A stretch of DNA of 64,000 nt from Pleurotus djamor (lineage: Eukaryota > Basidiomycota > Agaricomycetes > Agaricales > Pleurotaceae). The notes beneath the pieces are model-generated. The model made no database searches and was not told the DNA's origin. It saw only the letters and a program-made list of their open reading frames with translations. Where the stretch lies: positions 110,618 to 174,617 of the forward strand of contig JAPEVF010000027.1 of NCBI GenBank assembly GCA_029747585.1, in the 5' to 3' direction. Positions 12,303 to 24,610 of this stretch are shown here, one piece after another. Made by a program: the position numbers and the translations under genes. Each line of letters opens with the position of its first letter. Position 1 is the first letter of the stretch.

Positions 12303-12640
12303 TTAGCATATGGCAATGACCCAAAAATCAGTACCTACCAGGCACAGCGCATATAAGCACCCCATATTTGTTCGTTGCGATACACGATGGGGACGACACT
12401 GCTGATGAAGACCATCTGAACACTTGAGGTACAACGAAGGAAAGTCGCAGGGAGAGATGGAAGGCTGACAAAGCCATGAAAGCTCCATTCCCGTGGCTTG
12501 AAGAGAAACTCGAACGGCGACGAGAGTGAGATGGGATTGTGGCATCGGATGGGTATGGTATCGTCCAGCAGGCGCGAGAGGTCGAATTCACGGCCAGTGG
12601 TGTGTTGCTTATCTAGGAGAGTTGACAATGCCGAAGCTCG
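12303..12640 (-). pseudogene. module g, copy 1: remnant of an unrecognised small gene
   Basis: Minus-strand peptides SRLLDDTIPIRCHNP, PFEFLFKPREW and, near the end, VYRNEQIWGAYMR align with better preserved copies at 23296-23640 (minus) and 55085-55465 (plus), which share LLDEA(T/I)SLR, L(T/I)KPQ and RFTECILLIVCCNQRIY. This copy has diverged most at its 3' end. It lies back to back with module a2. The function is unknown. Confidence 0.35.
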
Positions 12641-12679
12641 CGAGTAGTGAACACGTTCAAGCGGCGTGTGCTAGCGAAG

Positions 12680-13260
12680 GGACAGAGGGTTAGGGAGCAT
12701 CCTCATCCTTCCCATGGTGCCTACGCAGAACACAGATGTGTTCGACCACTGGACGTCCTCCTCCTTCGCCATTCGTTCACCAACCCATCAGGTCGTCTCT
12801 GACTGACTCTGTCAATCTGTCCCTCCTATGCTCTTCGACCCAACTCACGTCATTTTCTCCACCATGAACCTTCCCATCGGACGGTTGCGACTACCGAGAA
12901 TATCCTCCACCACACCCAATCTGCCCTTTCCTTACCTTTCACCATGGCCCTGCCTACTTGGTGCTGTTATCCGGCGACGCAGACAAGCACCATTTTCGTC
13001 CGTCCTCACTCTACCATCTCATATCTCAGTGATTGCTCGACGCCTCTACTCTGCTGCTCTTTCGGATTCTGGTGACGGTACCCCTCTTTCACACCAGTTC
13101 ATGACATATATCCTGCTTATGGTGCAGAATAATCCAGTAGGACCGAATAGACGGTCTACGCGCGCGTTGTCATCTCTCTATTACCCGTCTCGATTTTGCC
13201 TTCGTCTGGGCAAATCGCTGACGGTACGTTTTAAACTTACCCGAATCCTTTGACCAACGT
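12680..13260 (+). repeat. module a, copy 2
   Basis: This shortened copy keeps the ATGAACCTTCCCATCGGACG block (12864), the GGTGCTGTTATCCGGCGACGC block (12961, degenerate for the GDAY peptide) and the end block GGTACGTTTTAAACTTACCCG (about 13224). The 5' promoter-like part present in copies 1 and 3 is reduced here. No intact gene. Confidence 0.45.
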
Positions 13261-14349
13261 ATGAGTCACCATAGCACACCACGGACGTAGACTGCAATAT
13301 GACCTACCAAATAGCCGTTTATGGAGTTGAAGTCCATCCCACTACGATGTGAAGGAGGACAAGGAACGATTTAAACTTCAAACTTTCACGTTACGGCATC
13401 CTTGGGGAGACGAGAACGTGGGTTCGCTTATTCTCGAACGCTTACCTCGATTGATCCTTCCTCCTTCGATGACTCGTCCTTTCCCCCCATACCATCCCCC
13501 GCAATCCCCATCCCGCGCCGTCCTCCTTTGCAAGTCCTTTTCTCAAGACATAGACTATCGCATGGACTCTTGCCGTTTTTGACCGTGATATCGCGTTTCA
13601 AAGTTCAACGTGTTCAAGCTCCAATGCTCTCGTATTTCCTTTCCCAGAAAGCTCTCACTCGTTCCTCTGAATCTCGCTTCCGAGTCCCCCGTCCACAGTC
13701 TCTGTTTTCGTTTTTCTCCCCTTTGTTCAATTCTCCTCTCTCCTCTCTGCTTTCTCCTTACTCGAGAGGCATCAATCTCGCGAAATCCAAACCGAAAATC
13801 TGAGTCTTTCCTGCAGGTATCATCTCTCTCGACGATCGGCTCTCCCGCTATTGCTGTATCACTCACGACTTTACTTCGCCGGATGGATCCTGTTCTCCGA
13901 TTTCGATTGCAGGCGGAGACGTCGGCGCTGTTCAGCAGCGGTTTTGGAGGGAGGTTGGAGGTGGAGGTTCCGACTGGAGAGCGCGTAGATGAACAGAGAA
14001 GACGCTTGAGGAACTGTACGAGGTGATGCCACGACCACAAATACCCATCAACGTATGATCTTTCCTCTCCCAGTCAACCGACTTGCGTCCCAATCACAGC
14101 CTTAAGCACCTCGAAAAGCAGGTTACCCATCGACGATGTACGACACAGCTTATTACGGCACGAACGCTGTCTACTCCTATCCCGTCACCTCCTCCGTAGC
14201 CAACGCTGGTCAAGCACATACATATCCGTCGCTGCTCATTGTATCCTAACATAAGCATCCAAGTATTGAGTATCCTCGTGAGTACCCTTCTCGTCCTCTT
14301 AAACACTCCCTGTGCCTATCCAGGTCCATTCTTGCAGCGGGCGGTCCCC
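13261..14349 (+). repeat. module b, copy 2, joined directly to the RPS17 approach; module c deleted
   Basis: TTACGGCATCC (13392) and CTCGATTGATCC (13447) identify module b. Module c proper (the CCAAT/ATTGAGTCCG start and MSLPMSHS block) is missing: sequence passes from module b to the GACGATCGGCTCTCCCGC block (about 13830) and the GGAGACGTCGGCGCTG block (13915) that precede RPS17 in the other units. This points to an internal deletion in unit B. Confidence 0.4.
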
Positions 14350-14716
14350 TCCAAACGCCTCCGCAACAAGGTGCCAGCTTCAACCCATCTCATGAGTGTA
14401 TCCAGAAAGGTCCCGTCCGTGGTATTTCCTTCAAGCTCCAAGAAGAACGTGAACGCACGGACAACTATGTTCCCGAAGTTTCGGCGTTCGATGTTAGGGC
14501 GAGTGTTGGTGGGTTGGAGGTGGATAGCGATACCAAGGTGCGTCTCCCATGGTTACTTTGCGCGTATGTGTATTGATGTATATGGTGATGTAGGACCTCC
14601 TCGTCGCGCTCAACTTCGCTGACATCCCCGTCACGATCGTCAACCCAGTTCTCGCATCACAGGACCGCCCACGGCGCGAGAGGCGTAACGTCCCCGGTGC
14701 CGCCCCCCGTACTTAG
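14350..14716 (+). pseudogene. RPS17: RPS17 (eS17) 3' fragment, copy 2, broken
   Basis: VPSKRLRNK is followed by a damaged stretch (expected IAGF...THLMKRIQ reads [13 protein letters not shown]), then [17 protein letters not shown] and, after the intron (about 14539-14593), DLLVALNFADIPVTIVN and RRERRNVPGAAPRT ending in TAG. Small deletions around 14370-14400 destroy the frame. It is tail to tail with gene B, as in the other units. Confidence 0.75.
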
Positions 14717-15049
14717 TCACACCATGTTTGTACTACATTCATCATAGTTGTATGCAGCGCTATATGCGTCCCATGTACATCCTTGTTTCTCCATAACTAA
14801 GAATCAGTGCATGAAAACTTCAATCTCGTCTGAACGACCTTCGAGCGCTTGACAATTATGACTTCGATGCACGAACTGTACTTTGGTCCCGCCTCCTTCC
14901 CTCATCGAGGCGCTCAGCATTGAGGAGTGTTCAATGACCCGTGTCATTGCCATTGTCATATCCGTCGTCAATCATAGTCGGACATGAAGCATGAAGCTGA
15001 AACTCATCCTCAAAACGGACGGCGTACAAGGTAATAAATACAGGACAGA
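14717..15049. other. convergent spacer between RPS17 fragment and gene B
   Basis: This is homologous to 4162-4490, including the TTGTATGCAGCGCTATATGC run. No gene. The site homologous to the MITE insertion of unit C (28354) is empty here, near 14727. Confidence 0.6.
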
Positions 15050-18000
15050 TCAATCTAAATGCTCTTCGTCTCCCATGTCAACATCCCAAAGATGGATTGC
15101 ACCATTGATGCCTCCAGATACGAGCCGCTTCCCATCCAGCGAGAATGCAAGCGACAAAACTGGCTCACCAATATCAAACTCCAATATCTTCTCCCAGGTA
15201 TCGCAATGGCATCGCCAAATCCGTATCCTGTGGTCATAGCACCCCGTCGCAAGCACCTGTCCATCATCCCGGAATGCCAGACACTGAATCCAGTCATCGT
15301 GGGCTTCGAACGTGTGGATGATCTTCCCCCGATGGGCGGTACAGATCTTCATGCTGCCATTGAGGGTGCCAAGAACAATCCGATCTCCGGAAGGACTCCA
15401 CGCAAGTGACGCCGAGTATCTAGAATCTTCCAACTCGATCACCGTGTCATCCGCCAAATTCCAGACCTTGATAGCTCCCGCATCGAACGCCAATAGAGAG
15501 CCATCCCTCGAGAAAGTAAGGTGAAAGATCCCTCCGCCCCCGCCTTTGAACCTCTTGACCACCTCCCATTGACCTGCCTCCCGTCGCCACAGCTTGATCC
15601 AGCCGTTCCAATGCCCCGTTGCTAGGGTGTGGTTGTTGGCGGAGAAGCATAGAGATTTGATGTTGCCACTGTCGTTGGGATCCTCATCGTCAGTACATTC
15701 GGTGGTTGAGGGTGGCTGCGCGGTGGTGTCAATGATGCTCACATCCTTCCCATCCGCAACGGCAATGTGGGAACCATCTCGGGACATTCTTGGGTATTCA
15801 CCTCGGACATGTCTTGCGACATCTTTGGGAGGTCGAGTGGATCTGTCCCAAATCAAAACGGACGTTGTCGCATGAACACTGGTGGTGATGACGATTTGCT
15901 GAGGATTAACCGACAAGAAAGCAATGTCATATATGCAGTGATCGGCTCGCAGATTCCCAAGACACGCTATACGAGGATCATCATTGGATGCTCATTCCAG
16001 AGATGCTACGACTCACCGAAAGGTTGGAGAACTTTTATGAATTCATTGCGGTACTGCCGAATTTTCGAGCCCCACTGGTAGACTTGCGAAACAGCGGGGA
16101 GTCGAGCGGTTGTTGAAACACGATGTGTCTTGGAGAATAGACGTATCAGCATCTCCTTGAGCTCCGGTGTCACCACGGCGAGTGCTTGGTGATGTACAGC
16201 TACTCCAAGCGCTGTCAGAAGAATTCCTCCGGCATCGGGAAATTCGGCGAGCGCAGCCAGTTGGGTTTCCACTGATATAGTTCCACCGTTATTGAGGAAG
16301 GACCATAAGGTCCTAAGTGTGGTGTTAAAGCTGGACATGTCCGTTTCACCGCGTTCAAGTCGAAGGCAAACATCAGCCAATGATGTAAGTGTATGAGCTG
16401 CTTCGATGAAGGGATCTTTCTCGATGTCAATCGTTGCGATGCCCAATGATTGATGGTGCTGGTACTCAGAAAAGAGAGCCTCCCATGCTGCCCAATCAGT
16501 GTGCTTGGATAGTTTGGGCAGTACTGCGTTGGGGACGTAGCTTGCGGCGGCAGTCTTTCTCTAGAGTAAAGGTGCCGCGTCAACTGCCATGCATATTCAT
16601 GGTTTGACAGGGGCATACCTTTGCAAGGACTTTGGAGATTTTTCTTGATATAGCGGTCTTCTCGCGAACCTATTCAAAGTCCCCTTAAAATCAATGGTTT
16701 ACCAAAGAGGCTTGGTGCCCAATACCTCATCGGTTGCTTCGATGCTTGACAATGACGCGCCAAACACCGATTGATGGATACGCTGACCGGGTCGGATTCT
16801 TCTCGCCCGTCCAAGATGCGGCCTTCAGACAAATAAGTCCAACGGAAAAACATATGAATTGAGGGGCTTACCACCACGTCACACTATCCTGGCCCTTATA
16901 TGAGAGCGCTCTGAATGGGAGGAGCTCCAAGAATACCCAACCCAGGGTCAGTGATTCTTGCAGTTCTACCGAGACCCATTTCCCCGTATATTCAGTCATT
17001 AGCAGACCACACGCACGAGCTTCATAAGTCATCCATCGCAGTGAGTCGCCGAAGTTGTTGAGATACTTGTTTGACATGTTACCACCGCCGCTAAAGTGTT
17101 CATGGTGAGTTCATAGCGAATTGAGTACATAATCAATCATGGGCATCACTTACATGTCTGAGTGTGTCCCCTTGAACCATACTTCCTTCACGTCGCCTGT
17201 CCTCTCTCCATTGGTTGGACCATTGCCACCATTCACATATTCCGGCTGGAATTTCGCACGTCGCTCGTCCAGAGCCAATGCGTGGCGGAAATGACACACG
17301 TGGCCCATCCCGGACACGGTCTCGGGCAACGATTTCCCTCGAAGCACGCCAATCGATGACACTGTATCCCTGTGCTGGCTCAGACAAGCCTTCGCGGCAG
17401 CAAAAAGTGATGAATAATCCCAACCATGCTCCGACAAAATGAACCTTGACATCTTCGTGACACAGAGACTTTTTGAATGACTGACATAGCTGTTCTTCGT
17501 CAGACATGGAAGGCCCCTCCGTTCGGTGTCCTGAACCGCGTTTGGAGTGAGCCGTCATGGCTGCGTATAGCTCGTAGGCACTACCAACCAATGAGATAGA
17601 CATATCTCCGATGATCGAGCAGACGTACAAGGGAATCTGGTTTTCGTTTCCTTTGTGGAGAAGTCCGACCAGCTCAATCATGCCAGCGATGACACGAACT
17701 TGATAAGCACCCCTCGAAAAGCCTAGCAACAAGTAAGATGTTTGTCGTTGGCATGAGTGAAATGAGTAAGTACTTACCGAAGAGAAAAATTCGGTCTCCC
17801 GGTTGGTAATTCTCGGAAAGCCACTTGTAGGCTGCGTGGACAATCCGTTCGAAGTTCCTAGAGAGGATTTCCGTCACGAATTGGGGCACACTGAGATAAG
17901 ACTGCGGTATCATACCAAGCGATGGCGGTATCGATGTGATTGTAGATTACTTGCTTCCAGTAGCCAAACGATCGGAATGACGGTCGAGCATAAGTCCCAA

Positions 18001-18345
18001 TACCGCTGTTGTAGAAGACGAGCTGTTCGACATCGCCGCCGATCTTGATGATTCGGCTGAAAAGCTCCACAACGTTCGTACTCTACATTATTCTCCACAT
18101 GAGAACGGAACAGGTTAAGACGAAAAGGATGGACGTACATTGACGCTAAACTGGTTTGATGTCCCATCAATGTTCACAATGAGGTTGCGTCCTCTCCTCT
18201 GTCCCACAACGTCGTGATGGGGACAGCCAAACATAGCGGCGCGGATGTCGGGCTTGGTATCCTCCGCGGTGGGCTGTGGTAGTCGAGGGGGGTTGGCGTC
18301 TTCGCGCGTGCGCAGAGTGGGCATTGCGGTCTGTTTGGACGACAT
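15050..18345 (-). CDS. gene B: DUF2235 - WD40 fusion protein, about 915 aa, one homopolymer frameshift
   Basis: Exons (minus): 18345-18139, 18083-17916, 17857-17778, 17722-17629, 17580-17425, 17369-17154, 17090-16872, 16822-16726, 16669-16619, 16560-16017, 15966-15050. The total is one base over a clean frame; the extra base is a fifth T in exon 2 (plus-strand A run at 18060-18064, four in the paralogues), possibly a sequencing artefact. Motifs: GCPHHDV then GRNLIVNIDGT, GFSRG (Ser154), VGAWDTVSSIG (Asp236), GTHSDIGGG (His304). Propeller from about 611. The structure is unlike its sisters: intron 4 is precisely absent (VIAGMIELVGLLHKG reads through), two extra introns of 56 and 58 nt cut the linker, and linker intron 9 is missing. 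If the extra base is real, the gene is a recent pseudogene, but everything downstream of it remains open. Confidence 0.82.
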
Positions 18346-20009
18346 GACGGATCGATGGGTAGGAGAAGAGGCGGCCGAGCAATGGAGGAGAGAGGAGGAG
18401 AAATGAGAAGCAAAAATTGAGAACGGGGAGAAGGGAAATGAGGCTTTCGGATGGGAGGGAGGAAAGGAGGGGAGAAGAAATGGGGAGTTCGACACGTATA
18501 GACAGGTATAAATCGGAGCGAACGGTTATTCAAGGGAAGCAGCACGCCGTAGAAACGAGGCAGATAGCGATCCCGTCAAATGGGGGATTTATCGCGGAGG
18601 AGTGGCTGTGAAAAGTGGTTTATGAGATTCAGGTCGACGATCCGTACAACGAGTGTACAGAATGGACTCACGTACACTGAGATTGATATGCCCAATCGCA
18701 GATCTCAGGAACTGACGAAATTGAAACTCTTCAGCCTCGAGCAATGTTTGAGAAGGGAAAATGTCCACGCCAGCGCCTGTGTCAAGATCCAACAGTCATC
18801 GCACGGATACCTTGAGGCAACAGATCTACAGTCTATGGCTGACGGAGACGATAGCCTCCCACGAGAGCGCCGAGAGATGGTTTCATCCAAATGAAACGCT
18901 ACAAAGCACAATACGCGGTATCTCCACTGCGAATTCGACCATTAGAATTTATCAACGTGAAACGAAAGGACAAGACTCACACTCGAAGCTTGAAGGACCA
19001 TACTGTAAGCAAGAAATACAGCGAATCGCTACACCCTCCATCCCAGTAAATGCGAGAATTTCCAGTAAAAACGAGTTTGCTTCGAGGCTGATGGTGGTGG
19101 AGATGGGCGTCAGAATCGTCCATGTCATGTCATAAACTGGCTGTTGATGTGCGTATTCAAGGGACAGGGAGGTGGCAGCTCTGAAAATGGAAGACAGAAA
19201 TCGACATACCACGCCGTAAAGGCTCCGCGTAGACGCATGCTTGATCCATGTTGGTTGAGAAGACATTTCAAGACAGATACCGAGCCTACACTCAAAACGT
19301 TCTCAGAATTCAGGTATCGACGATAACTGTGTAGAAGGAGGGGCTAAGAATGAAACACGACGCTGAATGAGAGTGGAGAGACTCGTACCAGAATCAATTA
19401 TGCAGAAAGCGAATACTGCCCGTTCACGCCTGCGGGATTTCTCCGAGAATCGACTTGTCCACAACGGGCAACATGGCGGACATGCAGCGGCGCTATGCCT
19501 CCCAATGATCGTTATCCGTGACATCAATTTACGGATACATACGGTGGACAGGACACGAAACACGACAAAAACATGCGCAGGGGGCGATGGAAACTTTTCC
19601 CCATATCGCAGAAGGGAACGTCTAGATCTAGCCAGTGCGATTCTCATGTCAAAGAATCAACTTGGGATGAGTTCATCTTGTTCCCTACGGGTGCGACCAG
19701 CGTGTTCATCACGCTTTCCTGGTCCCAGATAATGCGCTGTGATTCTGACAAGCATGAATATCCAGCGAGCAACCCACGAAGATCGCGGTAGAAGTCAAGG
19801 TGGCCGCTAATGGTAACAGCACCAGCGAGCAGAGACAGCCGTTATGACAGAGTAGAAACGCAAGGCAATGTTCTGGCTCGAATTTGCAGGTATGGGGGCC
19901 ATGTCACGCCAAAATGGGGTGATAAGATCGCTATACCTGCGCTATACGGTAGGGCTTATCCTTCGAATTGAGTTGTATCCTTCGTAGAAAGGCAAGACAT
20001 GAGCTTCAC
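18346..20009 (-). other. region d, copy 2: upstream of gene B, gene remnants
   Basis: Minus-strand pieces at about 19330-19000 include LLNQHGSSMRLRGA in one frame or NVFSTNMDQACVYA in another, and AHQQPVYD with PISTTI. These match the region upstream of gene A. A further coding-looking piece DLRGLLAGYSCLSESQRI lies near 19780. Stops interrupt all of them. Just 5' of gene B the minus strand has a CT-rich leader (about 18360-18480) and TATA-like runs near 18500. Confidence 0.3.
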
Positions 20010-20270
20010 AACTTTGGGAAATGTAGAGTAAAAACGAGAGTAGGAGAATGAGAAAGGAGAAAAGAAAAATCGGCCATTTCGGTCGAGGCTGTAGCCAAGC
20101 AGCACCAAGCACAGCTTTCTTCCGGACCACCATCTCTGGCCCTCATATCCCTCATACGCCATCGAAAGCCCTTCCCTATGATCATCGTATCCGTCTCGCC
20201 CTCTGAAACTCAACTTATGCTCCTCCGAATCTATCATTAGCCGTATCCTTGTAATGGTGCGTGATTTTCC
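20010..20270 (+). repeat. module f, copy 2
   Basis: This carries CGGCCATTTCGGTCGAGG, CTGTAGCCAAGCAGCACCAA and ATCATCGTATCCGTCTCGCC, leading to the start-like ATGG/TGCGTG of module e at about 20255. Confidence 0.5.
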
Positions 20271-23090
20271 CCCATGTTTCTTCGTTTTCCTGACTGACCA
20301 GCCCGCTTTCTCTTCTTCTCTCAGGTATCGTCTCATACGCCTTCGGGACCTCATACTGGCAGCGTTACGCACCTACACTAGTCAAATGAGCCTTCTCCCC
20401 AACCAACAGCTGTATCCTTCGTCGCGGATTTGGATTTCCGGGCTGGAAGGTTTAGGACAGGNTTTTTTTGGGTGGTTCGAGTTCGTGGAGATGTCGAGTA
20501 GAGGGAGCCATGAACGGGATCTTGCCTCAAAGAAACTACAAGAATGAAACGCTGCGCTGCTATGACCTCGAACACCTTCAACGGAAACCCTCTCAGACCC
20601 TCTCAGACCCGTCTTCACAAACATACGCCCTTTTATCATGTTGAACCCACTGGGGCCAGACGAAAACGACGGGTCCTCGACGACGCATCGATACCATCTC
20701 ATTCTTGCCTCCTCAAGCACCAGCACCACACCCATCCTCCGCGAAGACGCTGCATCCGGCATGTCCATCAAGCGACGCGCGTCCTTTTACCCGGCGCCCC
20801 TCGCTTTCCTTTGCATGAGAACGACATTGAAGATCCCCTCCTCGTCGTATACAGCAAACCAACTAACCGGACGACCTTGCCTTCGCTCGACGTCGTTCTT
20901 TCAGTCCGCTCGTCCCTACCAGCTCGACAGCTTTCCTGGGGTTTATCTTACCCCCTCGTCGCGCTGTGGATGAAAACCTTGATTCCAGGGAGAAGTATAC
21001 TGGTGAGCTTCCACTCTGCAGACCTTGGTGCGTCATATCTATACTTCTTTCTCCATCCTCTCACTGACTAGCCGTCTCCTCTCCCAGATCCTCCGAGCAA
21101 GCTTCTCAATACAGCGCTCGCTTCCACGCCACCCACAAGAATCGCTCTGAGGAGCTCATAGCCTCCTCAGGCCACCCGCTCCCTCTGATCAGCGGATCTC
21201 GGTGTCTCTTTGGTTTATGCGCAGGTTTTGGGAGCAGGTTCGGAGTCGAGTTGATGGATATGCGAGGGATGTCGGATTGCGATTCGGTATCGAAGAAGAC
21301 GCTAGACGGTTCCAACACGACGCTGTTACGAGTCTGCGACCACCCGGCTTCGACGACGTTCACCTGCCTATCCCTATCCCCATGATTGCCTTCGTTCCTT
21401 CGTGGCCAAGCACAGCAGAACTGCAGAAGCGCGATGAGATCCCAATCGCAGGGACCAACTCAAGGAACATGGCCATCCTCTCCCTCTCCTCTTTCTCCAT
21501 TCACATCCCCATCGTCTACGATCCTCCTCTGCCTTGCTTTCTCTGCCTTGCTCCTCTCCTCCAGGATGGCCGCCAAAGTACGCGCGTATTCGCCTTGCCG
21601 CACATCCGTATCCCACAAACGATGACGTACGAAGACGGGAACGTTATCCCTATCGTTTTCCTCGCATTCTCCCCCTCCATCTCGAGCACCGAGCACCGAG
21701 CACTCGCTCTGCTATGCTCATCAGCGCCAAAGTAGGCGGTGGATACGTTACCCTGTAAACCCTCAATGTGTGATAACGGTTCGCGGTCCCGATGTTGGCG
21801 CTCGTCCAACCTTGTTCGGCAGCGATGGGGGAATACCAAGTCGGAGAGGTTATGGGAGGAGAGATGGGCGGGATGAAGAAGAAAGCTGTTGAGCTCGCGT
21901 TTAGGAGTAACCCACCAACCACGGACACCTGTGTACAAGAGTATCCGTCACACCCTCTTCCTCGTAGCATCGACATGGCAAGCCCTTTCCGTGGATCCTC
22001 GACCTCTTGAGTCTTGCACATCAATCGCCCTGTGGACGATTCCCTCTTGGCGAGTTACCTACAAATGAACGTTCAACCATTGCGTACCAGCTTGGGTACT
22101 CTCTGCCCCTGCGCTGCGAGCATCATGAGGCTGTAACCAGCGATCAACCACCTAAAATCGACACACGTTTTGTTCTTGGTCCTCAACGCCTACCTCTCAA
22201 ACGGTCCGTCCATCTTCTCGCACTCTCAGTGTCAACACTGACGTTACGAAGAAGGTGCCAGTTTACCGATACCTCAAATTGCTCATGTCAACCCAGAGCA
22301 CCGAAACCCGTCTTCCCCTCTCGATTTGATGTCAGAGGCAACTTGTTACTCGCCTATTCTACCGCCTATGGCTATGCCTGTGTATCCCGGGGTTTGGTCA
22401 TCGTTTGGCTGTCGATGGACACCTATCTTTCGAAGAGGGTGAGCTCGAACGAGGTATGGATGTGGGTTCGAAAGCGGTTGGGATGGATGATGGAGAGGAT
22501 TTCTACGACCGCGAAACTTGAAATCAGCGCTGGAGTTATTGGGCTTCTCAGCATCGACCTCATCGTCACGTCACGAACAACACATGCTACCTGGATGCAG
22601 TCGCGTTTGGGCCACCGCCGTCTCGTTGTACTCGGCTCATGATGAAGTTGTACTCGCTCACCCATTGGGGTTCGGTCTCAAATCTGACGATCGCATTTCC
22701 CTTGGAGTAAACGTCCTCGATGTCTACGCGACTTGGGTTCGTCGCGAACGCATGCAGTACCCGTCATACTTGACCTATGGACGATGAACTTTGTCTTGGC
22801 GTCGTTGGGTCGGCATATTTCGCTGAACGTGTCTTTCATTCTTCGAAGACGTCGTTCGTGTCTCTACACGCTCCAATGGTCTGTCCTCATCACACCGGCC
22901 AAGTTCTTACCACTGGCCTCTGGGACATGAGGCTATGTTGTCGCTAAACGGCGTGGAAGCGTCCTTCCTTGATATGTTCATATGACTACTAGCTATGGAC
23001 TTGTTGTATATCCTTGTACTTCGGCCTGTTATAAACACTCGGACACGGTTTTCTTGAAGTCTACCTATATCGTTACATTCCGTGGACGCT
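20271..23090 (+). repeat. module e, copy 2 (decayed multi-exon gene)
   Basis: Blocks in order: CTCAG/GTATCGTCTCATACGCC with peptide SYWQR (about 20325-20370), TTTTTTTGGGTGGTTCGAGTT with an N at 20462, GTCCATCAAGCGACGCGCG (about 20765), TTTGGGAGCAGGTTCGGAG (about 21227), ATGACGTACGAAGACGGGAA (21621), GTACAAGAGTATCCGTCACA (about 21932), TTCGGTCTCAAATCTGACG (about 22672) and GGCGTGGAAGCGTCCTTCC (about 22950). The longest plus-strand stretches (about 22007-22642) show no recognisable domain. Confidence 0.45.
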
Positions 23091-23095
23091 TTACA

Positions 23096-23640
23096 TTACG
23101 GACCCATCTTTACACCACACATGAACTGGACTACCACTTCCTCGAGACTTGCGAACTCTACATACCTACCGGTATCTCTATCATTCGGACAACAAACTGC
23201 ATACGTCGTATCCACACTTCCTTCCATACCCAAACGGACAGTCACTAGTATGTACAATTTCCCGAGACCCGGTACGTACGACACTTCATACCCAGCTACG
23301 ATGAATTGTGCATATATACACCATATATGCGCTGGTTGCAACAGACGATGAGGAGGATGCACTCGGTGAATCTCATTTGAGCTTTTGACGAGAGTAACAA
23401 TGACAGAGATACGAAAAGGATGAAGAATCGGGTTGCATATGCAATATGCAGCTGGGAGAGGAGGAATTTCGAAGCCGTGAAGTTGCATCCCTGTGGCTTG
23501 GTGAGAAACTCGAGGAGCGAGTGGGTGGACATTGGGGATCGGAGTGATGTGGCTTCGTCCAGCAAAGGCGAGGGCTGTTTTCATTACCGGTGCGGTAAAG
23601 AGACGGGGGGATGACGTGCTAGCGGAGGGACAGAGATAGA
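23096..23640 (-). pseudogene. module g, copy 2: unrecognised small gene or remnant
   Basis: The minus strand from about 23580 encodes LLDEATSLRSPMSTH, LLEFLTKPQGCNF, YATRFFILFVSLSLLLSS and KAQMRFTECILLIVCCNQRI, ending in a stop near 23296. The copy at 55085-55465 aligns over the whole stretch and stops at the same place. The hydrophobic FFILFVSLSLLLSS could be a membrane segment. I find no convincing ATG or upstream exon, so it may be the last exon of a lost gene. Confidence 0.35.
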
Positions 23641-23689
23641 GAGTAAGAGAAGAAAGCCAGAGACTAGCCAGAGAGTGTTGGAAGTGGTT

Positions 23690-24610
23690 TCGACTTTTCC
23701 GCGGAACCGCAGAGGGAAAAGATTCAGTGGATAGTGGACAGTCCGACCAAGAAGTGTGGAGACGAGACGTCACAGTTGTGGGGTGGTTTCGGGCAGTTGC
23801 GCCCGTATCCAGCTGCCATCTTTTCTCTCCTTCCCGTCAACAAACCCACCCTTTTCCTCATTGCCATCGCCGACGCCGACACTCTTTGCTATCGATACCT
23901 AGAATAACGTCAACTGGGACAGACTGGTCGGTCAATTTTGCATTCAACATCCTCATCCTTCCGATATCAACAGCACGCAGATGTCCGACCACTGGACTCT
24001 CCGTTGTTGCCGTCTCTGTCTCTCTCGTCCCCGTTCGTCAACCAAGCCATCAAGTCGCCTCCGACTGAATCTGTCCATCCATCCCTCCTATGCTCTTCAA
24101 CCCAATCCACGTCCTTTCCTCCATGAACCGCCCCATTCGACAGTTTTGGTTTATCTCAACACCGACTACGCCTCTGCTACATCCAATTCGTTACTCCATC
24201 GTCCTGCCTACCTTTCCGTGCTATTCGGCGACGCATACAGTCATCGTTTTCGTCCGGCTTTACCCTACCTTCTCTTCTCAGGGACTTACTCGACATCTCT
24301 GATACTCTTTTCCGGTTCTTATCAGATGATTTACCTCCTCGCACTCGGTACCTTCGTGGACAGCAGAGTGACACTCAGATCTAATGCCCTCTTTCGCATC
24401 TCCATCATTGTTCTCGCTCACATCGCCGGGACAAACGGGCGCATATACCCTGCTAATGGTAGAGAGCAATCCTGCAGGTCCGAATAGACGATCTTCGCGT
24501 TGTCCTCTCACTATTACCCATCTCATTCTTGCCTTCGTCTGTACAAATCTTAGATGGTACGTTTTACACTTACTCGAATTGACTGGCCAACGTATGATTC
24601 AACTTAGCAC
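23690..24610 (+). repeat. module a, copy 3
   Basis: Best preserved copy. TCATTGCCATCGCCGACGCC (about 23859), ATGAACCGCCCCATTCGACA (24123), GCCTACCTTTCCGTGCTATT (about 24206, peptide PAYLSVLFGDAYSH) and the GGTACGTTTTACACTTACTCG end block (24555). Frames are open for 60-170 codons in places but do not connect to one gene model. Unrecognised. Confidence 0.45.

Noticed and set aside
23096..23773. 225-codon minus-strand frame starting upstream of module g
   Set aside because: Only its module g part is shared with other units and in a different register from the better-supported peptide; the rest looks fortuitous.
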